DNA from: JADFMN01 sp964529975
GTDB lineage: Bacteria; Armatimonadota; Fimbriimonadia; Fimbriimonadales; Fimbriimonadaceae
Direction: 5' to 3'
Length of the DNA stretch: 63,929 nt
NCBI GenBank assembly: GCA_964529975.1
Contig: CAZGXW010000008.1
Span: 1-63,929 of the forward strand
Shown: positions 7,891-16,789 of the stretch, piece by piece
How positions within the stretch are numbered: position 1 is the first letter of the stretch
Layout of the letters: each line of letters opens with the position of its first letter
Program-made: the position numbers and the translations under genes
Notes under the pieces: generated by a model
What the model was told of the DNA's origin: nothing
What the model saw: the letters and a program-made list of their open reading frames with translations, nothing else
Database searches by the model: none

Positions 7891-10153
7891 GGCCGCCATC
7901 GCTCCCGATGTTTACCTCTCTATGGGGTTGAACGACGGCGAGTACCAAAGGATTCTCAAACTCCTAGGACGCGAGCCCTCCTACACCGAACTCGGCATGT
8001 TCGCGGTCATGTGGTCCGAGCACTGCGGCTATAAGTACTCCCGACCAATCCTCGCCTACTTCAAAAAGTACAAGGAGGCCATGGAGGGAAGCGGGCTCGA
8101 GAACGCGGGAATCGTTGATATTGGAGACGGCCTCGGCGCGGTCATGAAGGTCGAGTCCCACAACCACCCTTCCGCAGTCGAGCCGTACCAAGGCGCCGCG
8201 ACGGGAGTGGGAGGAATCATCCGCGACATCTTCACAATGGGCGCGCGACCGATCGCGGCCCTCAACTCGCTCCGGTTCGGACCGATCGAAGATGGCAAAG
8301 CCGACCCGCAGGTTGTCAAGCGCAACCGCTATCTGTTTGGCGGCGTGGTCTCTGGTATCGCGGGCTATGGCAACTGCGTCGGTGTTCCCACGGTCGCGGG
8401 CGAGGTCGCGTTCCATCCGCGCTACAGCGGCAACCCCCTCGTCAACGCCATGTGCGTAGGCATTGTCCCACTCGATAGCGTGGCGACGGCGGCCGCGCAA
8501 GGCGTCGGCAACCCGGTCATCTACCTCGGCAGCGCGACTGGTAAAGACGGCATCCACGGCGCGACCTTCGCCAGCGACACGCTCGGTGAAGACAGCGAGG
8601 AAAAACGGCCCAACGTCCAGATAGGCGACCCGTTCGCCGAGAAACTGCTTATCGAAGCGACCCTCGAGGCGCTCGCGACGGGTGCCGTCGTTGCGATTCA
8701 AGACATGGGCGCCGCCGGCATCACCTGCAGCACGACCGAGATGTCCAGCAAAGGAGAGGTCGGCATGGACGTCGACCTCGACCTTGTTCCCACCCGCGAA
8801 GAGGGCATGACCGCCTACGAGATCATGCTCAGCGAGAGCCAAGAGCGCATGCTCGCCGTCGCGCACAAGGGCAGGGAACAAGAAGTCATCGACGTCTTCA
8901 AGAAGTGGGGCGTGCACGCCGTCGTCATCGGCCATGTGAATGATTCAGGAATCGTCACTTGCCGAAGGCACGGCAAGGTCGAGGTCCAAGTCCCCGCGAA
9001 ACACCTCACAGACGAGTGCCCGACCTACACCGTCCAAGCGCAAGAGCCCGAGTACGCGAAGAATGCAAAACGCTTCGACCCGACTTCGCTCCCGGAGAAG
9101 GATCCTACTGAGTCCCTCCTCAGAGTCCTGTCAAGCCCAACGATCGCCAGCAAGCGCTGGGTCTTCGAGCAGTATGACTACGGAGTCCAGACCCAGACCG
9201 CGCTCATCCCTGGTGGTGGCGACGCCGCCGTCCTCGCGCCGCGCGGCACCAAGAAGGGGCTAAGCGTCAAGATCGATGGCAACGGGCGCTGGGTCTACCT
9301 CGACCCGTACGTCGGCGGACAACTCGCGGTCGCCGAAGCCGCTCGCAACGTCGCGTGCACAGGCGCAAGGCCAGTGGCCGTCACGGACGGCTTAAACTTC
9401 GGCAACCCGCAATTGCCGCACGTCTACTGGCAGTTCGAGCGCAGCGTCAAAGGGATCGCGGACGCTTGCGAAACCCTGAACACGCCCGTAGTCAGCGGAA
9501 ACGTCAGTTTCTACAACGAAAGCGATCTCGGCGAGGTCCTTCCTACGCCCCTCATCGGAATGATGGGAGTCTTGGAGCGCGCCGACCGCCACCTCGGCAT
9601 GGCCCTCCCACAGGCAGCAGCGATCGCCGTAATCTACTACGAGAACAAGGTCACTCAACAAGGCCTTGGAGCGAGCACATTCCTTGCGGAAGTCCACAGC
9701 ATCGAGGACGGCCAGCCTGTCGCGCCAGACATGGCCCGCGAACGGGACCTCTGCCACACCCTGGCCGACCTCAACGAAAAGGGTCTCGTCCTCGCTGCCC
9801 ACGACGTCAGCGAAGGCGGAACCGCACTTGCCCTGGCGGAAATGTGCATCGCCGGTCACGTCGGTGCCCAGGTCGATCTGGCTGGGGATCCCTTCGACTT
9901 CACACAACGGACGGATGCGGTCCTCCACGCAGAAATACCGGGCTTTGTACTCGTCGCTTACCAGGATTCGAACCTGGAGGCCATCAAAGGCACGCTCCGG
10001 CAAGGTTTGTGCATCCACCCCGTGGGTAAGTCGGCCGGGGCTGGTCAGAACTTAGAAATCTCGGTGCAGGGAAGGAAGGTCATCGACCTTCCGGTCTCAG
10101 ACGCAAAGCGGGCGTATGAAGGCTCGATACCGGGCCTGATGGAAAGTCGATAA
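7889..10153 (+). CDS. purL: phosphoribosylformylglycinamidine synthase subunit PurL
   Basis: This enzyme makes FGAM from FGAR, ATP and ammonia in purine synthesis. At 754 residues it is the short bacterial form, which needs separate PurQ and PurS; neither is adjacent. The N-terminus carries LGREPSYTELGMFAVMWSEH, with the catalytic-region histidine. Further motifs are VESHNHPSAVEPYQGAATG near residue 88 and QDMGAAGITCSTTEMSSKG near residue 270. A second half begins around SGNVSFYNES and AAHDVSEGGTALALAE. The start matches the homologues, which place the MGxxDxE segment about ten residues in. A TATAAT box directly precedes the ATG. Confidence 0.96.
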   Translation: MAAIAPDVYLSMGLNDGEYQRILKLLGREPSYTELGMFAVMWSEHCGYKYSRPILAYFKKYKEAMEGSGLENAGIVDIGDGLGAVMKVESHNHPSAVEPYQGAATGVGGIIRDIFTMGARPIAALNSLRFGPIEDGKADPQVVKRNRYLFGGVVSGIAGYGNCVGVPTVAGEVAFHPRYSGNPLVNAMCVGIVPLDSVATAAAQGVGNPVIYLGSATGKDGIHGATFASDTLGEDSEEKRPNVQIGDPFAEKLLIEATLEALATGAVVAIQDMGAAGITCSTTEMSSKGEVGMDVDLDLVPTREEGMTAYEIMLSESQERMLAVAHKGREQEVIDVFKKWGVHAVVIGHVNDSGIVTCRRHGKVEVQVPAKHLTDECPTYTVQAQEPEYAKNAKRFDPTSLPEKDPTESLLRVLSSPTIASKRWVFEQYDYGVQTQTALIPGGGDAAVLAPRGTKKGLSVKIDGNGRWVYLDPYVGGQLAVAEAARNVACTGARPVAVTDGLNFGNPQLPHVYWQFERSVKGIADACETLNTPVVSGNVSFYNESDLGEVLPTPLIGMMGVLERADRHLGMALPQAAAIAVIYYENKVTQQGLGASTFLAEVHSIEDGQPVAPDMARERDLCHTLADLNEKGLVLAAHDVSEGGTALALAEMCIAGHVGAQVDLAGDPFDFTQRTDAVLHAEIPGFVLVAYQDSNLEAIKGTLRQGLCIHPVGKSAGAGQNLEISVQGRKVIDLPVSDAKRAYEGSIPGLMESR

Positions 10154-10209
10154 AAACCTGAACAAGTGTCCGGGTAGATTCGACTAAACTGGTCAGGAGA
10201 GCATTCGTT

Positions 10210-10234
10210 GGGACGCAGGTTTGGCGTCCCGTTT
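10210..10234 (+). terminator. intrinsic terminator after purL
   Basis: GGGACGC (10210-10216) and GCGTCCC (10224-10230) form a perfect 7-bp stem with a 7-nt loop, followed by GTTTT. It lies 57 bp after the purL stop and only about 10 bp before the next ATG, so it could also be a leader hairpin of the TPR gene. Confidence 0.6.
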
Positions 10235-10244
10235 TGGGTGAACC

Positions 10245-12125
10245 ATGGTCAAAAAGGTTTGGAAGTCGTTTTTCGTGGCTGCGCTGCTTACGGCGCTGGC
10301 CGCCGTGTCTGTTGCGCAAGGCGAGCCCCCTGTCAACGACCAAGTCCAGCGCGAAGTCGTCGCAGCGGTCAACCTGCACCGAAACGGAGACACGCCAGGA
10401 GCCATCGCGGCTCTCGAAGGGATTTACAAGAAGGACCCCACCAACGTCGACGCCGTCAACTGGCTCGGATATCTGTATCTCAACACGGGCTCGCCAGAGA
10501 AGGCCGTCCCAGTCCTCAGCAAGGCCGTCGACCTCCAGCCCAACAACCTGACCGTCAGGCACGACCTCGCCGTCGCCTACATGAATTCGGGCCGGACGAA
10601 CGAGGCCATTCTCGGGTTCGAGGACCTCGCGCGCCGACAGCCTGAGAACGGCGACTATCACGCCACCCTAGGTTCGCTCTATCTTAAGCAAAAGCAGTAC
10701 GACAAGGCCGCGACCACCCTCGGCAAGGCCAACGAACTTAAGCCAAACGACAAGGTCGTGATGTCCAACTATGCCTCGGCCCTGGTGCAGAGCAAGCAGG
10801 AGCAAAGGGCCGTCCCCGTCTACGAGGCAATCCTCAAGAACGACGCGAACGACGAAGTCGCACTGCGCTGGCTCGGATACATCTACGTGATGAACAACCA
10901 GCCGGACAAGGCCATCGACGTCCTCGAGCGCGCCCGAACGATCCGCCCTCGCGACTTGGAAGTCCTTAACAATCTCGGCAACGCCTACGTCGCCAAGGGC
11001 GACGACACCAGGGCGCTCGGCGTCTACACCCAGATCGCTGAACTCAACCCGCGCCTCTTCCAGGCTTGGTACAACATCGGTAGCATCCAACTGCAGCGAA
11101 AGAACTATGCGGAGTCTATCGACGCGTTCAAGAAGTGCATCGGGTTGAACGCGAACGACGCCTTCGCTCACAACAACCTCGGACGAGCCTACGAAGAGCA
11201 GAACCAGAACACGCTCTCCGCAGACTCCTACAAGAAGGCAGCCGACCTCTCTCCCGAGAACAAGACGTTCAGCCGAAACGCTGGCCTCGCACTTTTCCGC
11301 GATCGCCGCGACGACGAAGCGCTCACTTATCTTGAGCGTGCCGTCACGCAAGGCAACAACGAGCACGACGTCAAGGTCGTTCTTGCTGAGATCTACACGC
11401 GCAAAGGACAGACCGCAGACGCGCTGCGAATCCTTGAGCCGATGGGCGGAGAAATGGGAGACTCGCTCTCCTACTGGTACAACCTCGGTGTCCTCAAGGA
11501 GAAGAGCGGCGACCAGGTCGGTGCCGAAGCGGCCTACCGAAAGGCGCTTGCCATCGATCCTGCCGACCTCGACTCGATGAACAACCTCGGCCTCATTCTC
11601 TTCAAGACAAAGAGGTACGAAGAGGCCACCGGCCACTTCGAGAAACTGGCAGAGTCGAACCCGGACAGCGCGGACGCGAAACTCAACCTCGCAGCCGTGT
11701 ATTCAAAGACAGGCAAGACCGACCAGGCCATCGAGCTCTGGCGCGGCTACCTTCACAAGTACGGAGACCGTCACGCCGTTCGCCTGGATCTCGCTAACGC
11801 TTACTGGAAGAAGGGTGAACTCGACACAGCCCGGTTCCACTATCAGTACATCCTCAACCGGCAACCGACCAACTCAGGAGCCCTCAACGGCATCGGGCTC
11901 AGCAGCCTCTACAAGAACAACATCGCCGACGCGGAGGTCAGTTTCCGAAGGGCGATCGACGCCGACCGCGGCTTCCTGCCGGCCTATAACAACCTGGCTG
12001 TAGCCCTCGAGAGGCAAAACAAGGTCAAAGAGGCTATCGCCGTCCTCGAGCAAGCGCTCAAAATAGACCCGTCCTTTACAGACGCCAAGACGAACCTTGA
12101 GCGGCTCAAAGCGATCGGCGGATAG
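10245..12125 (+). CDS. exported tetratricopeptide-repeat protein
   Basis: 626 residues with a signal peptide (MVKKVWKSFFVAALLTALAA, cleavage near VAQG). The remainder is an almost continuous array of about fifteen TPR units, for example VNWLGYLYLNTGSPEKAVPV, AHNNLGRAYEEQN and SMNNLGLILFKTKRYEEATG. No enzymatic domain is seen, so it probably acts as a periplasmic or surface scaffold; the partner is unknown. The stop codon lies 1 bp before the proposed TTG start of NAD kinase, which suggests co-transcription, though the functional link is unclear. Confidence 0.88.
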   Translation: MVKKVWKSFFVAALLTALAAVSVAQGEPPVNDQVQREVVAAVNLHRNGDTPGAIAALEGIYKKDPTNVDAVNWLGYLYLNTGSPEKAVPVLSKAVDLQPNNLTVRHDLAVAYMNSGRTNEAILGFEDLARRQPENGDYHATLGSLYLKQKQYDKAATTLGKANELKPNDKVVMSNYASALVQSKQEQRAVPVYEAILKNDANDEVALRWLGYIYVMNNQPDKAIDVLERARTIRPRDLEVLNNLGNAYVAKGDDTRALGVYTQIAELNPRLFQAWYNIGSIQLQRKNYAESIDAFKKCIGLNANDAFAHNNLGRAYEEQNQNTLSADSYKKAADLSPENKTFSRNAGLALFRDRRDDEALTYLERAVTQGNNEHDVKVVLAEIYTRKGQTADALRILEPMGGEMGDSLSYWYNLGVLKEKSGDQVGAEAAYRKALAIDPADLDSMNNLGLILFKTKRYEEATGHFEKLAESNPDSADAKLNLAAVYSKTGKTDQAIELWRGYLHKYGDRHAVRLDLANAYWKKGELDTARFHYQYILNRQPTNSGALNGIGLSSLYKNNIADAEVSFRRAIDADRGFLPAYNNLAVALERQNKVKEAIAVLEQALKIDPSFTDAKTNLERLKAIGG

Positions 12126-12126
12126 A

Positions 12127-12975
12127 TTGCGCGTACACATCCTCGTAAACCTCTTTCGGGCCGACGCCGTGAGCGCGGCCCGAAAGGCTGTCGATTGGCT
12201 CAAGGGCCATGGTGTCGAAGTCATGGCCGACCACGAGTCGAGCCCAGAGGTCGGCGTCCAAGAAGTCACCCCGGAGGAGTTCGGAGACTCGGACCTTGTG
12301 CTGGCTATCGGCGGTGACGGCACGCTGATTCGGGCCGCCTACCTCGTCGGACAGTTTTCGACCCCCATCATGGGTGTCCACTACGGCAGGTTTGGCTTCG
12401 TCACCCAGGTGTTGCCCGAGGACACGGAAGCGACGCTCGAAGAGTTCCTCGACGGCAAGTGTCGGATCGACGAGAGGATGATGATCAAAACCGAGCTTGT
12501 TCGAGGGAACGAGGTCGTCGCAGAACTGCACTCGCTCAACGAGTCGGTGGTCCAACGCAGCGCAATGACGAGGATGCTCACCTTCGACGTACACGTCGAC
12601 GGGAGCCAAGTCTCGCGCTATCCCGCCGATGGCGTCATGGTCTCATCGCCGACCGGATCAACGGCCTATAACCTTTCAGCAGGCGGCCCGGTCGTCGATC
12701 CTAGAATGGACGCCCTCGTTCTCACGGCCATCATGCCGCACACGCTGTCCTCTCGGTCGCTCGTCTTGCGACCAGAGTCCATCATCGAGATCAAGGTCGA
12801 GTCGCGAGAGGAGCCCCTCCTCTCTGCAGATGGCCACAGCAGGCTGCACCTCCTCAGCGGGGACTACGTCCGCGTAACGCGATCAAACCGAAGGACGCGC
12901 CTCGTCACGCGCGGCGAGAACGATTTCTTCGACAAACTTTCGGACCGGCTCCAGTGGAGCCAGGGCTCAATCTAA
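12127..12975 (+). CDS. nadK: NAD kinase
   Basis: Phosphorylates NAD to NADP in the cytoplasm. The 282-residue protein has the family signature LAIGGDGTLIRAA near residue 63 and the substrate motif SSPTGSTAYNLSAGGPVVDP near residue 175. Length is normal for the family. The frame is open further upstream into the TPR gene, but homologues begin at the strand corresponding to LRVHILVNLFRADA. The TTG at 12127, one base after the TPR stop codon, is therefore preferred over an upstream TTG at 12097. Confidence 0.93.
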   Translation: MRVHILVNLFRADAVSAARKAVDWLKGHGVEVMADHESSPEVGVQEVTPEEFGDSDLVLAIGGDGTLIRAAYLVGQFSTPIMGVHYGRFGFVTQVLPEDTEATLEEFLDGKCRIDERMMIKTELVRGNEVVAELHSLNESVVQRSAMTRMLTFDVHVDGSQVSRYPADGVMVSSPTGSTAYNLSAGGPVVDPRMDALVLTAIMPHTLSSRSLVLRPESIIEIKVESREEPLLSADGHSRLHLLSGDYVRVTRSNRRTRLVTRGENDFFDKLSDRLQWSQGSI

Positions 12976-12992
12976 GGACAAGGCAGGGAAGC

Positions 12993-13937
12993 ATGAGTTC
13001 GTTGCTCCAGGTCAGTGACGCCCAGGTCGAGTTCTCCACGCTTGGGGGATCGATCCGTGCGCTCGACGGTGTGTCGATCTCGGTCCAGCCCGGCGAGACG
13101 GTCGCCGTCGTCGGAGAGTCGGGGTGTGGCAAGACCACCCTTGCCCGGGCGATCCTGGGCCTCCAGCCGATGGTCGGAGGCAGGATCGAGTTTCGGGGCC
13201 AAGAGACGACGGGAGTGACAGAGGGGCTCGCAGAGCGGATCGGTATGGTGTGGCAGGATCCGTATGCCAGTCTTGATCCAAGATGGCGAGTTCGACGGAT
13301 CATCGCAGAGCCTGGCGTTGTCCTCGGCAAAGAGGTCGATGTCGACGCCATCCTTGACGAGGTCGGCCTCGCGCGCGAAATGGCGGACCGCTATCCACAC
13401 CAACTCAGCGGCGGTCAACGACAAAGGGTCGCGATTGGCCGCGCCCTCGCGCTCCGTCCGCCGCTTGTCATTTGCGATGAGCCCACGGCGGCACTAGACC
13501 TCAGCGTCCAGGCCCAGATCCTCAATCTGCTTCGTGACATCCAGCGAGAACTCGGCTGCGCCTTCCTGTATATCAGTCACGACCTCATGACTGTGCGGTT
13601 CCTGGCAGACCGCGTCGCGGTCATGTACATGGGTCGAGTCGTAGAAGAGGGCCCGACACAACGTCTGTTCGGGAGCCCAATGCACCCCTACACGAAAGCC
13701 CTGCTCGACTCGGCGCCGACACTGGAGCGGCTCGGACACCTCCCCGAAGTCGCAAGCGGCGAGATTCCGGACCCGCGCACTCGGTTCGCCGGCTGCAAGT
13801 TCGCCTCTCGTTGCAGGTTCGTCCAAGACTCCTGCACCAAGAGCGAGCCAAAGTGGGCCGAACGGGAAGGCCAGCGCGCTTACTGCAACTTTCCGCTTAG
13901 CACGGCGTCTGAAGGATTGACCCAAGGTCGACTCTAG
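12993..13937 (+). CDS. oligopeptide/dipeptide ABC transporter ATPase, OppF-like
   Basis: A 314-residue cytoplasmic ATPase of the peptide/nickel importer family. Walker A is GESGCGKTT near residue 45. The signature is LSGGQRQRVAIGRAL, Walker B is VICDEPTAALDLS, and the switch histidine lies in YISHDL. The C-terminal extension typical of OppD/OppF is present, with its cysteine cluster (CKFASRCRFVQDSC). A Shine-Dalgarno-like AGGGA lies before the ATG. No permease or OppD partner is adjacent; a peptide-type binding protein is encoded about 40 kb away at 52611. Whether they work together is unknown. Confidence 0.92.
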   Translation: MSSLLQVSDAQVEFSTLGGSIRALDGVSISVQPGETVAVVGESGCGKTTLARAILGLQPMVGGRIEFRGQETTGVTEGLAERIGMVWQDPYASLDPRWRVRRIIAEPGVVLGKEVDVDAILDEVGLAREMADRYPHQLSGGQRQRVAIGRALALRPPLVICDEPTAALDLSVQAQILNLLRDIQRELGCAFLYISHDLMTVRFLADRVAVMYMGRVVEEGPTQRLFGSPMHPYTKALLDSAPTLERLGHLPEVASGEIPDPRTRFAGCKFASRCRFVQDSCTKSEPKWAEREGQRAYCNFPLSTASEGLTQGRL

Positions 13938-13985
13938 GGACGGCGGGTATTATCGGCCCCCAAATCGGACCGACCGACAGGTCGA

Positions 13986-14678
13986 ATGACACGAGATATG
14001 AACCGACACGCCTTTGATGAGGAAATCGCCAAGCTTGAACACGATTTGCTCGACATGGCGAGCCGCGCCGAAGCCATGGTCGGCAAGGCTGTCGAGTCCC
14101 TCCACCGCTTAGACGCGGAATTGGCGAAGGAGGTTATGCGCGCGGACGACGAGATCGACCAACTCGATCTCGAGATCGAGGGCCAGTGCTTGCGCCTCCT
14201 CGCGCTCCAGCAGCCGATGGCCAAAGACCTGCGCATCATTGGCACCGCGCTAAAAGTCATCACAGACATCGAGCGGATCGGAGACCTCGCCGTCGACATC
14301 GCCAAATGTGGGCTCAAGATTCAAGCCGAATTGGGCGACGCCTCCTCGGTCGACATCCCGAGAATGGCGAAGGCCGCAAGGCAGATGGTCAGCGCCTCGC
14401 TCGACGCGTTTGTCAAGCGTGACCTATCCCACCAAGAAGAGATCGCTGCAATGGAGGACGAGGTCGACGCGCTCTACCGCGACCTTCGCGGACAGATCCA
14501 CGACTTCATGAGGACACACCCCGACCAAGTCGTCGCGGCCTCTTGGCTTCTGCTCGCTGTCCACCATATCGAGCGGATCGCAGACCACGCCCTGAACATC
14601 GCCGAGCGCGTCGGTTTCATGGTCACAGGCGAACTCGAGCAAGTCCATCCCTCGCATCGCTCTGACCAGGCCATCTGA
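13986..14678 (+). CDS. phoU: phosphate transport regulator PhoU
   Basis: A 230-residue all-helical protein with two PhoU repeats. Each repeat ends in the metal-binding signature: ALKVITDIERIGDLAVDIAK near residues 80-99, and LLAVHHIERIADHALNIAE near residues 190-208. PhoU restrains PhoR/PhoB signalling and the Pst phosphate transporter. Neither the pst genes nor a two-component pair are in the window, so it stands alone here. The leader contains a TATTAT sequence at about 13948, roughly 30 bp upstream of the ATG. Confidence 0.95.
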   Translation: MTRDMNRHAFDEEIAKLEHDLLDMASRAEAMVGKAVESLHRLDAELAKEVMRADDEIDQLDLEIEGQCLRLLALQQPMAKDLRIIGTALKVITDIERIGDLAVDIAKCGLKIQAELGDASSVDIPRMAKAARQMVSASLDAFVKRDLSHQEEIAAMEDEVDALYRDLRGQIHDFMRTHPDQVVAASWLLLAVHHIERIADHALNIAERVGFMVTGELEQVHPSHRSDQAI

Positions 14679-14699
14679 TCCAGGCTCCCTCTGTGCGCC

Positions 14700-15149
14700 T
14701 TGTTCCAGGAGCGGTTCGTCCCTACTTTCGTGGTTCCGCTCATCATCGCCCTCGCTTCAGCCCGCGATTCCGCCGTCGCGACCAAGCCGGTATCGGCCGC
14801 GCCCGCGGTTCAACAGCCCCTGCCTCGGCCAAGACCGACGACGATCGTCGTGCTCTCTTCGAAGCCGGGAAGCGGAGACGTGGCCGTCAAGGATGCCAGG
14901 ATCACTGTCCACTTCATGGCGCGAGACCCAAGCGGAACGCTCATTGCGGACACGGAACGGCGAGGAATGGCGTTTACGTTCTTGATGGACCAACCGATCA
15001 TCGAAGACTTCTGGCACGACGCAGTCCGGGGGATGCGGACCGGCGGCGAAAGGTCGGTCATGACGCCTGCATCGGCCGTCGGCCTCGTCGTTCCGGGCGA
15101 TCCCACCATAACCCTCACGATCAGACTGGTCAAGGTCGTACCGCTCTAA
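14700..15149 (+). CDS. FKBP-type peptidyl-prolyl isomerase-like, exported
   Basis: 149 residues beginning at a TTG. A hydrophobic N-terminus (FVVPLIIALASA) looks like a signal peptide, followed by a Pro-rich linker and one FKBP-like fold. Recognisable elements are VKDARITVHFMARDPSGTLI near residue 63, FWHDAVRGMRTGGERSVMTP near residue 103, and the closing strand TITLTIRLVKVVPL. Several active-site aromatic residues of true FKBPs are not evident, so catalysis is uncertain. The start codon is also uncertain because no ATG is available upstream of the hydrophobic region. Confidence 0.65.
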   Translation: MFQERFVPTFVVPLIIALASARDSAVATKPVSAAPAVQQPLPRPRPTTIVVLSSKPGSGDVAVKDARITVHFMARDPSGTLIADTERRGMAFTFLMDQPIIEDFWHDAVRGMRTGGERSVMTPASAVGLVVPGDPTITLTIRLVKVVPL

Positions 15150-15152
15150 CCC

Positions 15153-16028
15153 ATGCGCGCGGAACTCAAGGAACTGTGGAAGTTCCGCGAACTCCTCTTC
15201 GCGATGGTGGAGCGCCAGTTGCGCATTCGCTACAAGAACAGCATGCTCGGGTTCTTGTGGTCGCTCCTCAATCCCCTCGTCACCGTGCTCGTCATCACAC
15301 TGGTGTTCAAGTACATCATGCAGAACGGCACGGAGAACTACTCGGTCTATGTCCTCGCGGCATACCTGCCGTTCATCTTCTTCCAAATCTGCCTCATGGA
15401 CTCTGCCCAGTCAGTGATCGAGGCTCTTCCCATGATCAAGAAGGTCTACTTCCCGCGAGAGATCCTTCCCCTGGCAAACGTCTGCAGCAACTTCGTCCAT
15501 TTCTTGCTGGCGCTTTGCGTCTATTTCGCCTACCTCTTCGGCCTTTGGGCCGTCACCGGCTTTGAGACGTCGCCGTTTACGTGGAAGATTCTCTTTCTCC
15601 CCGTCCTTCTTGTCGTCAACTTTGCGCTCGCGGCTGGGCTGTCGCTTCTGATCGCTGCCTGGAATGTGTTCTATGAGGACGTCAAGTACGTCGTCGGCGT
15701 CGCCCTCTACCTCATGTTCTTCTTGACGCCGATCATGTACTTTAGTGAGACGGTGTACTACGCCCTTCGCGCGCGCGGACTCGAGTGGGTGTACTACGCC
15801 TACCACCTCAATCCGATCGCGATGCTGAGCACGGCGTATCGCAAAACGCTTGTGCCGACAGGCAGGATCGAAGTCGTGCCGGAGCCCGGCCAGGCACCGG
15901 TCCAAATGTACATGCTCGACTTCAACTGGCCGCTGTTCTGGATCACCGTTGCCTCTTCGTTCCTGATCCTTATCGCCGGCTACGCGACCTTCAATAAACT
16001 CAAATGGAGGTTCGTCGAACGGCCGTGA
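15153..16028 (+). CDS. ABC-2 polysaccharide exporter permease, Wzm-like
   Basis: 291 residues with about six membrane segments. The cytoplasmic start is LWKFRELLFAMVERQLRIRY, followed by KNSMLGFLWSLLNPLVTVLV, a hallmark of O-antigen/teichoic-acid exporters (Wzm/TagG). Further hydrophobic stretches lie near residues 60-80, 110-130, 145-165, 175-195 and 262-280. It would form the channel through which a lipid-linked polysaccharide crosses the inner membrane. The stop codon overlaps the start of the ATPase gene in a GTGA, so the two are translationally coupled. Confidence 0.93.
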   Translation: MRAELKELWKFRELLFAMVERQLRIRYKNSMLGFLWSLLNPLVTVLVITLVFKYIMQNGTENYSVYVLAAYLPFIFFQICLMDSAQSVIEALPMIKKVYFPREILPLANVCSNFVHFLLALCVYFAYLFGLWAVTGFETSPFTWKILFLPVLLVVNFALAAGLSLLIAAWNVFYEDVKYVVGVALYLMFFLTPIMYFSETVYYALRARGLEWVYYAYHLNPIAMLSTAYRKTLVPTGRIEVVPEPGQAPVQMYMLDFNWPLFWITVASSFLILIAGYATFNKLKWRFVERP

Positions 16029-16762
16029 GAGAAAGCCTCGTCGAAGTCCGAGACGTCCGCAAGAAGTTCCAGATCAGCCACGCCGGGACCGCTTCGCTCA
16101 AGACGTGGCTTCTCTGGTGGAGAAGGCGGAGAAACCTCGAGACGATCGAGGTCCTCAAAGGCGTCACGTTCGATGTGCATCGCGGCGAGTGCCTCTCGCT
16201 CGTCGGTCGAAACGGCGCAGGGAAGAGCACCCTCTTGTCGCTCGTCTCCAGGGTCTACCTGCCCACGAGCGGTTCCGTGACGACGCGCGCCCGCGTCGCG
16301 CCGTTGCTGGAGCTCGGCGCCGGATTTCACCCGGACCTCACGGGCTCCGAGAACCTCGTCTTCAACGCCATGATGCTCGGGCTCTCGCGCAAAGAGGCGC
16401 GGGACAGGTCGTCGCAGATTGCCGCTTTCTCAGAACTCGGAGGGCACATCGACGCCCCGGTGCGAACGTACAGTAGCGGCATGCTTGCAAGGCTCGGGTT
16501 CGCCGTCGCCGTCCACGTCGACGCGGAGATCCTCATTGTCGACGAGGTTCTCGCGGTAGGAGACATGGCGTTTGAGCGGAAGTGCTTCGACACCATTGAG
16601 AAGTTCAAGGCCGACGGCGGCGCTATCCTCTTCGTCTCGCACAACATGAACGCCGTCGAACGCTTCTCCGACCGCGTGCTGTGGCTGCACGAGGGCCACG
16701 TCGCTGCAGACGGCACCGCCCAGCAAGTTATCCCGCAATACCGCGCCGCAATGGATTCATAG
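16025..16762 (+). CDS. ABC polysaccharide exporter ATPase, Wzt-like
   Basis: About 245 residues. Walker A is GRNGAGKSTLL, the signature lies in TYSSGMLARLGFAVA, and Walker B is ILIVDEVLAVGD. This SSGM signature and VDEVLAVGD are typical of Wzt/TagH-type exporters. An early insertion (SLKTWLLWWRRRRNLETIEV) is also seen in this family. The C-terminal carbohydrate-binding domain of full Wzt is missing, so substrate selection probably lies elsewhere. The GTG at 16025 overlaps the permease stop; an ATG at 16004 would add seven residues and a 25-bp overlap. Confidence 0.9.
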   Translation: MRESLVEVRDVRKKFQISHAGTASLKTWLLWWRRRRNLETIEVLKGVTFDVHRGECLSLVGRNGAGKSTLLSLVSRVYLPTSGSVTTRARVAPLLELGAGFHPDLTGSENLVFNAMMLGLSRKEARDRSSQIAAFSELGGHIDAPVRTYSSGMLARLGFAVAVHVDAEILIVDEVLAVGDMAFERKCFDTIEKFKADGGAILFVSHNMNAVERFSDRVLWLHEGHVAADGTAQQVIPQYRAAMDS

Positions 16763-16763
16763 C

Positions 16764-16789
16764 CTTGGAGGGCGCGGCTTTGTCCGCGC
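16764..16789. repeat. GGAGGGCGCGGCT...CCGCGCC dispersed palindrome
   Basis: The stretch CCTTGGAGGGCGCGGCTTTG followed by TCCGCGCC matches the unit repeated three times at 22838-23006, with one base changed in the loop. It fills the gap between two convergent genes and could fold as GGCGCGG/CCGCGCC. Confidence 0.6.

Noticed and set aside
7964..8935. 323-codon open frame on the minus strand
   Set aside because: It is antisense to purL, whose protein matches its family throughout; the opposite frame is an artefact of composition.
9961..9983. tRNA-like T-arm motif GGATTCGAACC
   Set aside because: It lies inside the well-conserved purL reading frame, and no acceptor stem, anticodon arm or D arm surrounds it.
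10668..11636. 322-codon open frame on the minus strand
   Set aside because: It is antisense to the TPR array; its Val/Leu/Asp-rich product mirrors the repeated codons of the real gene.
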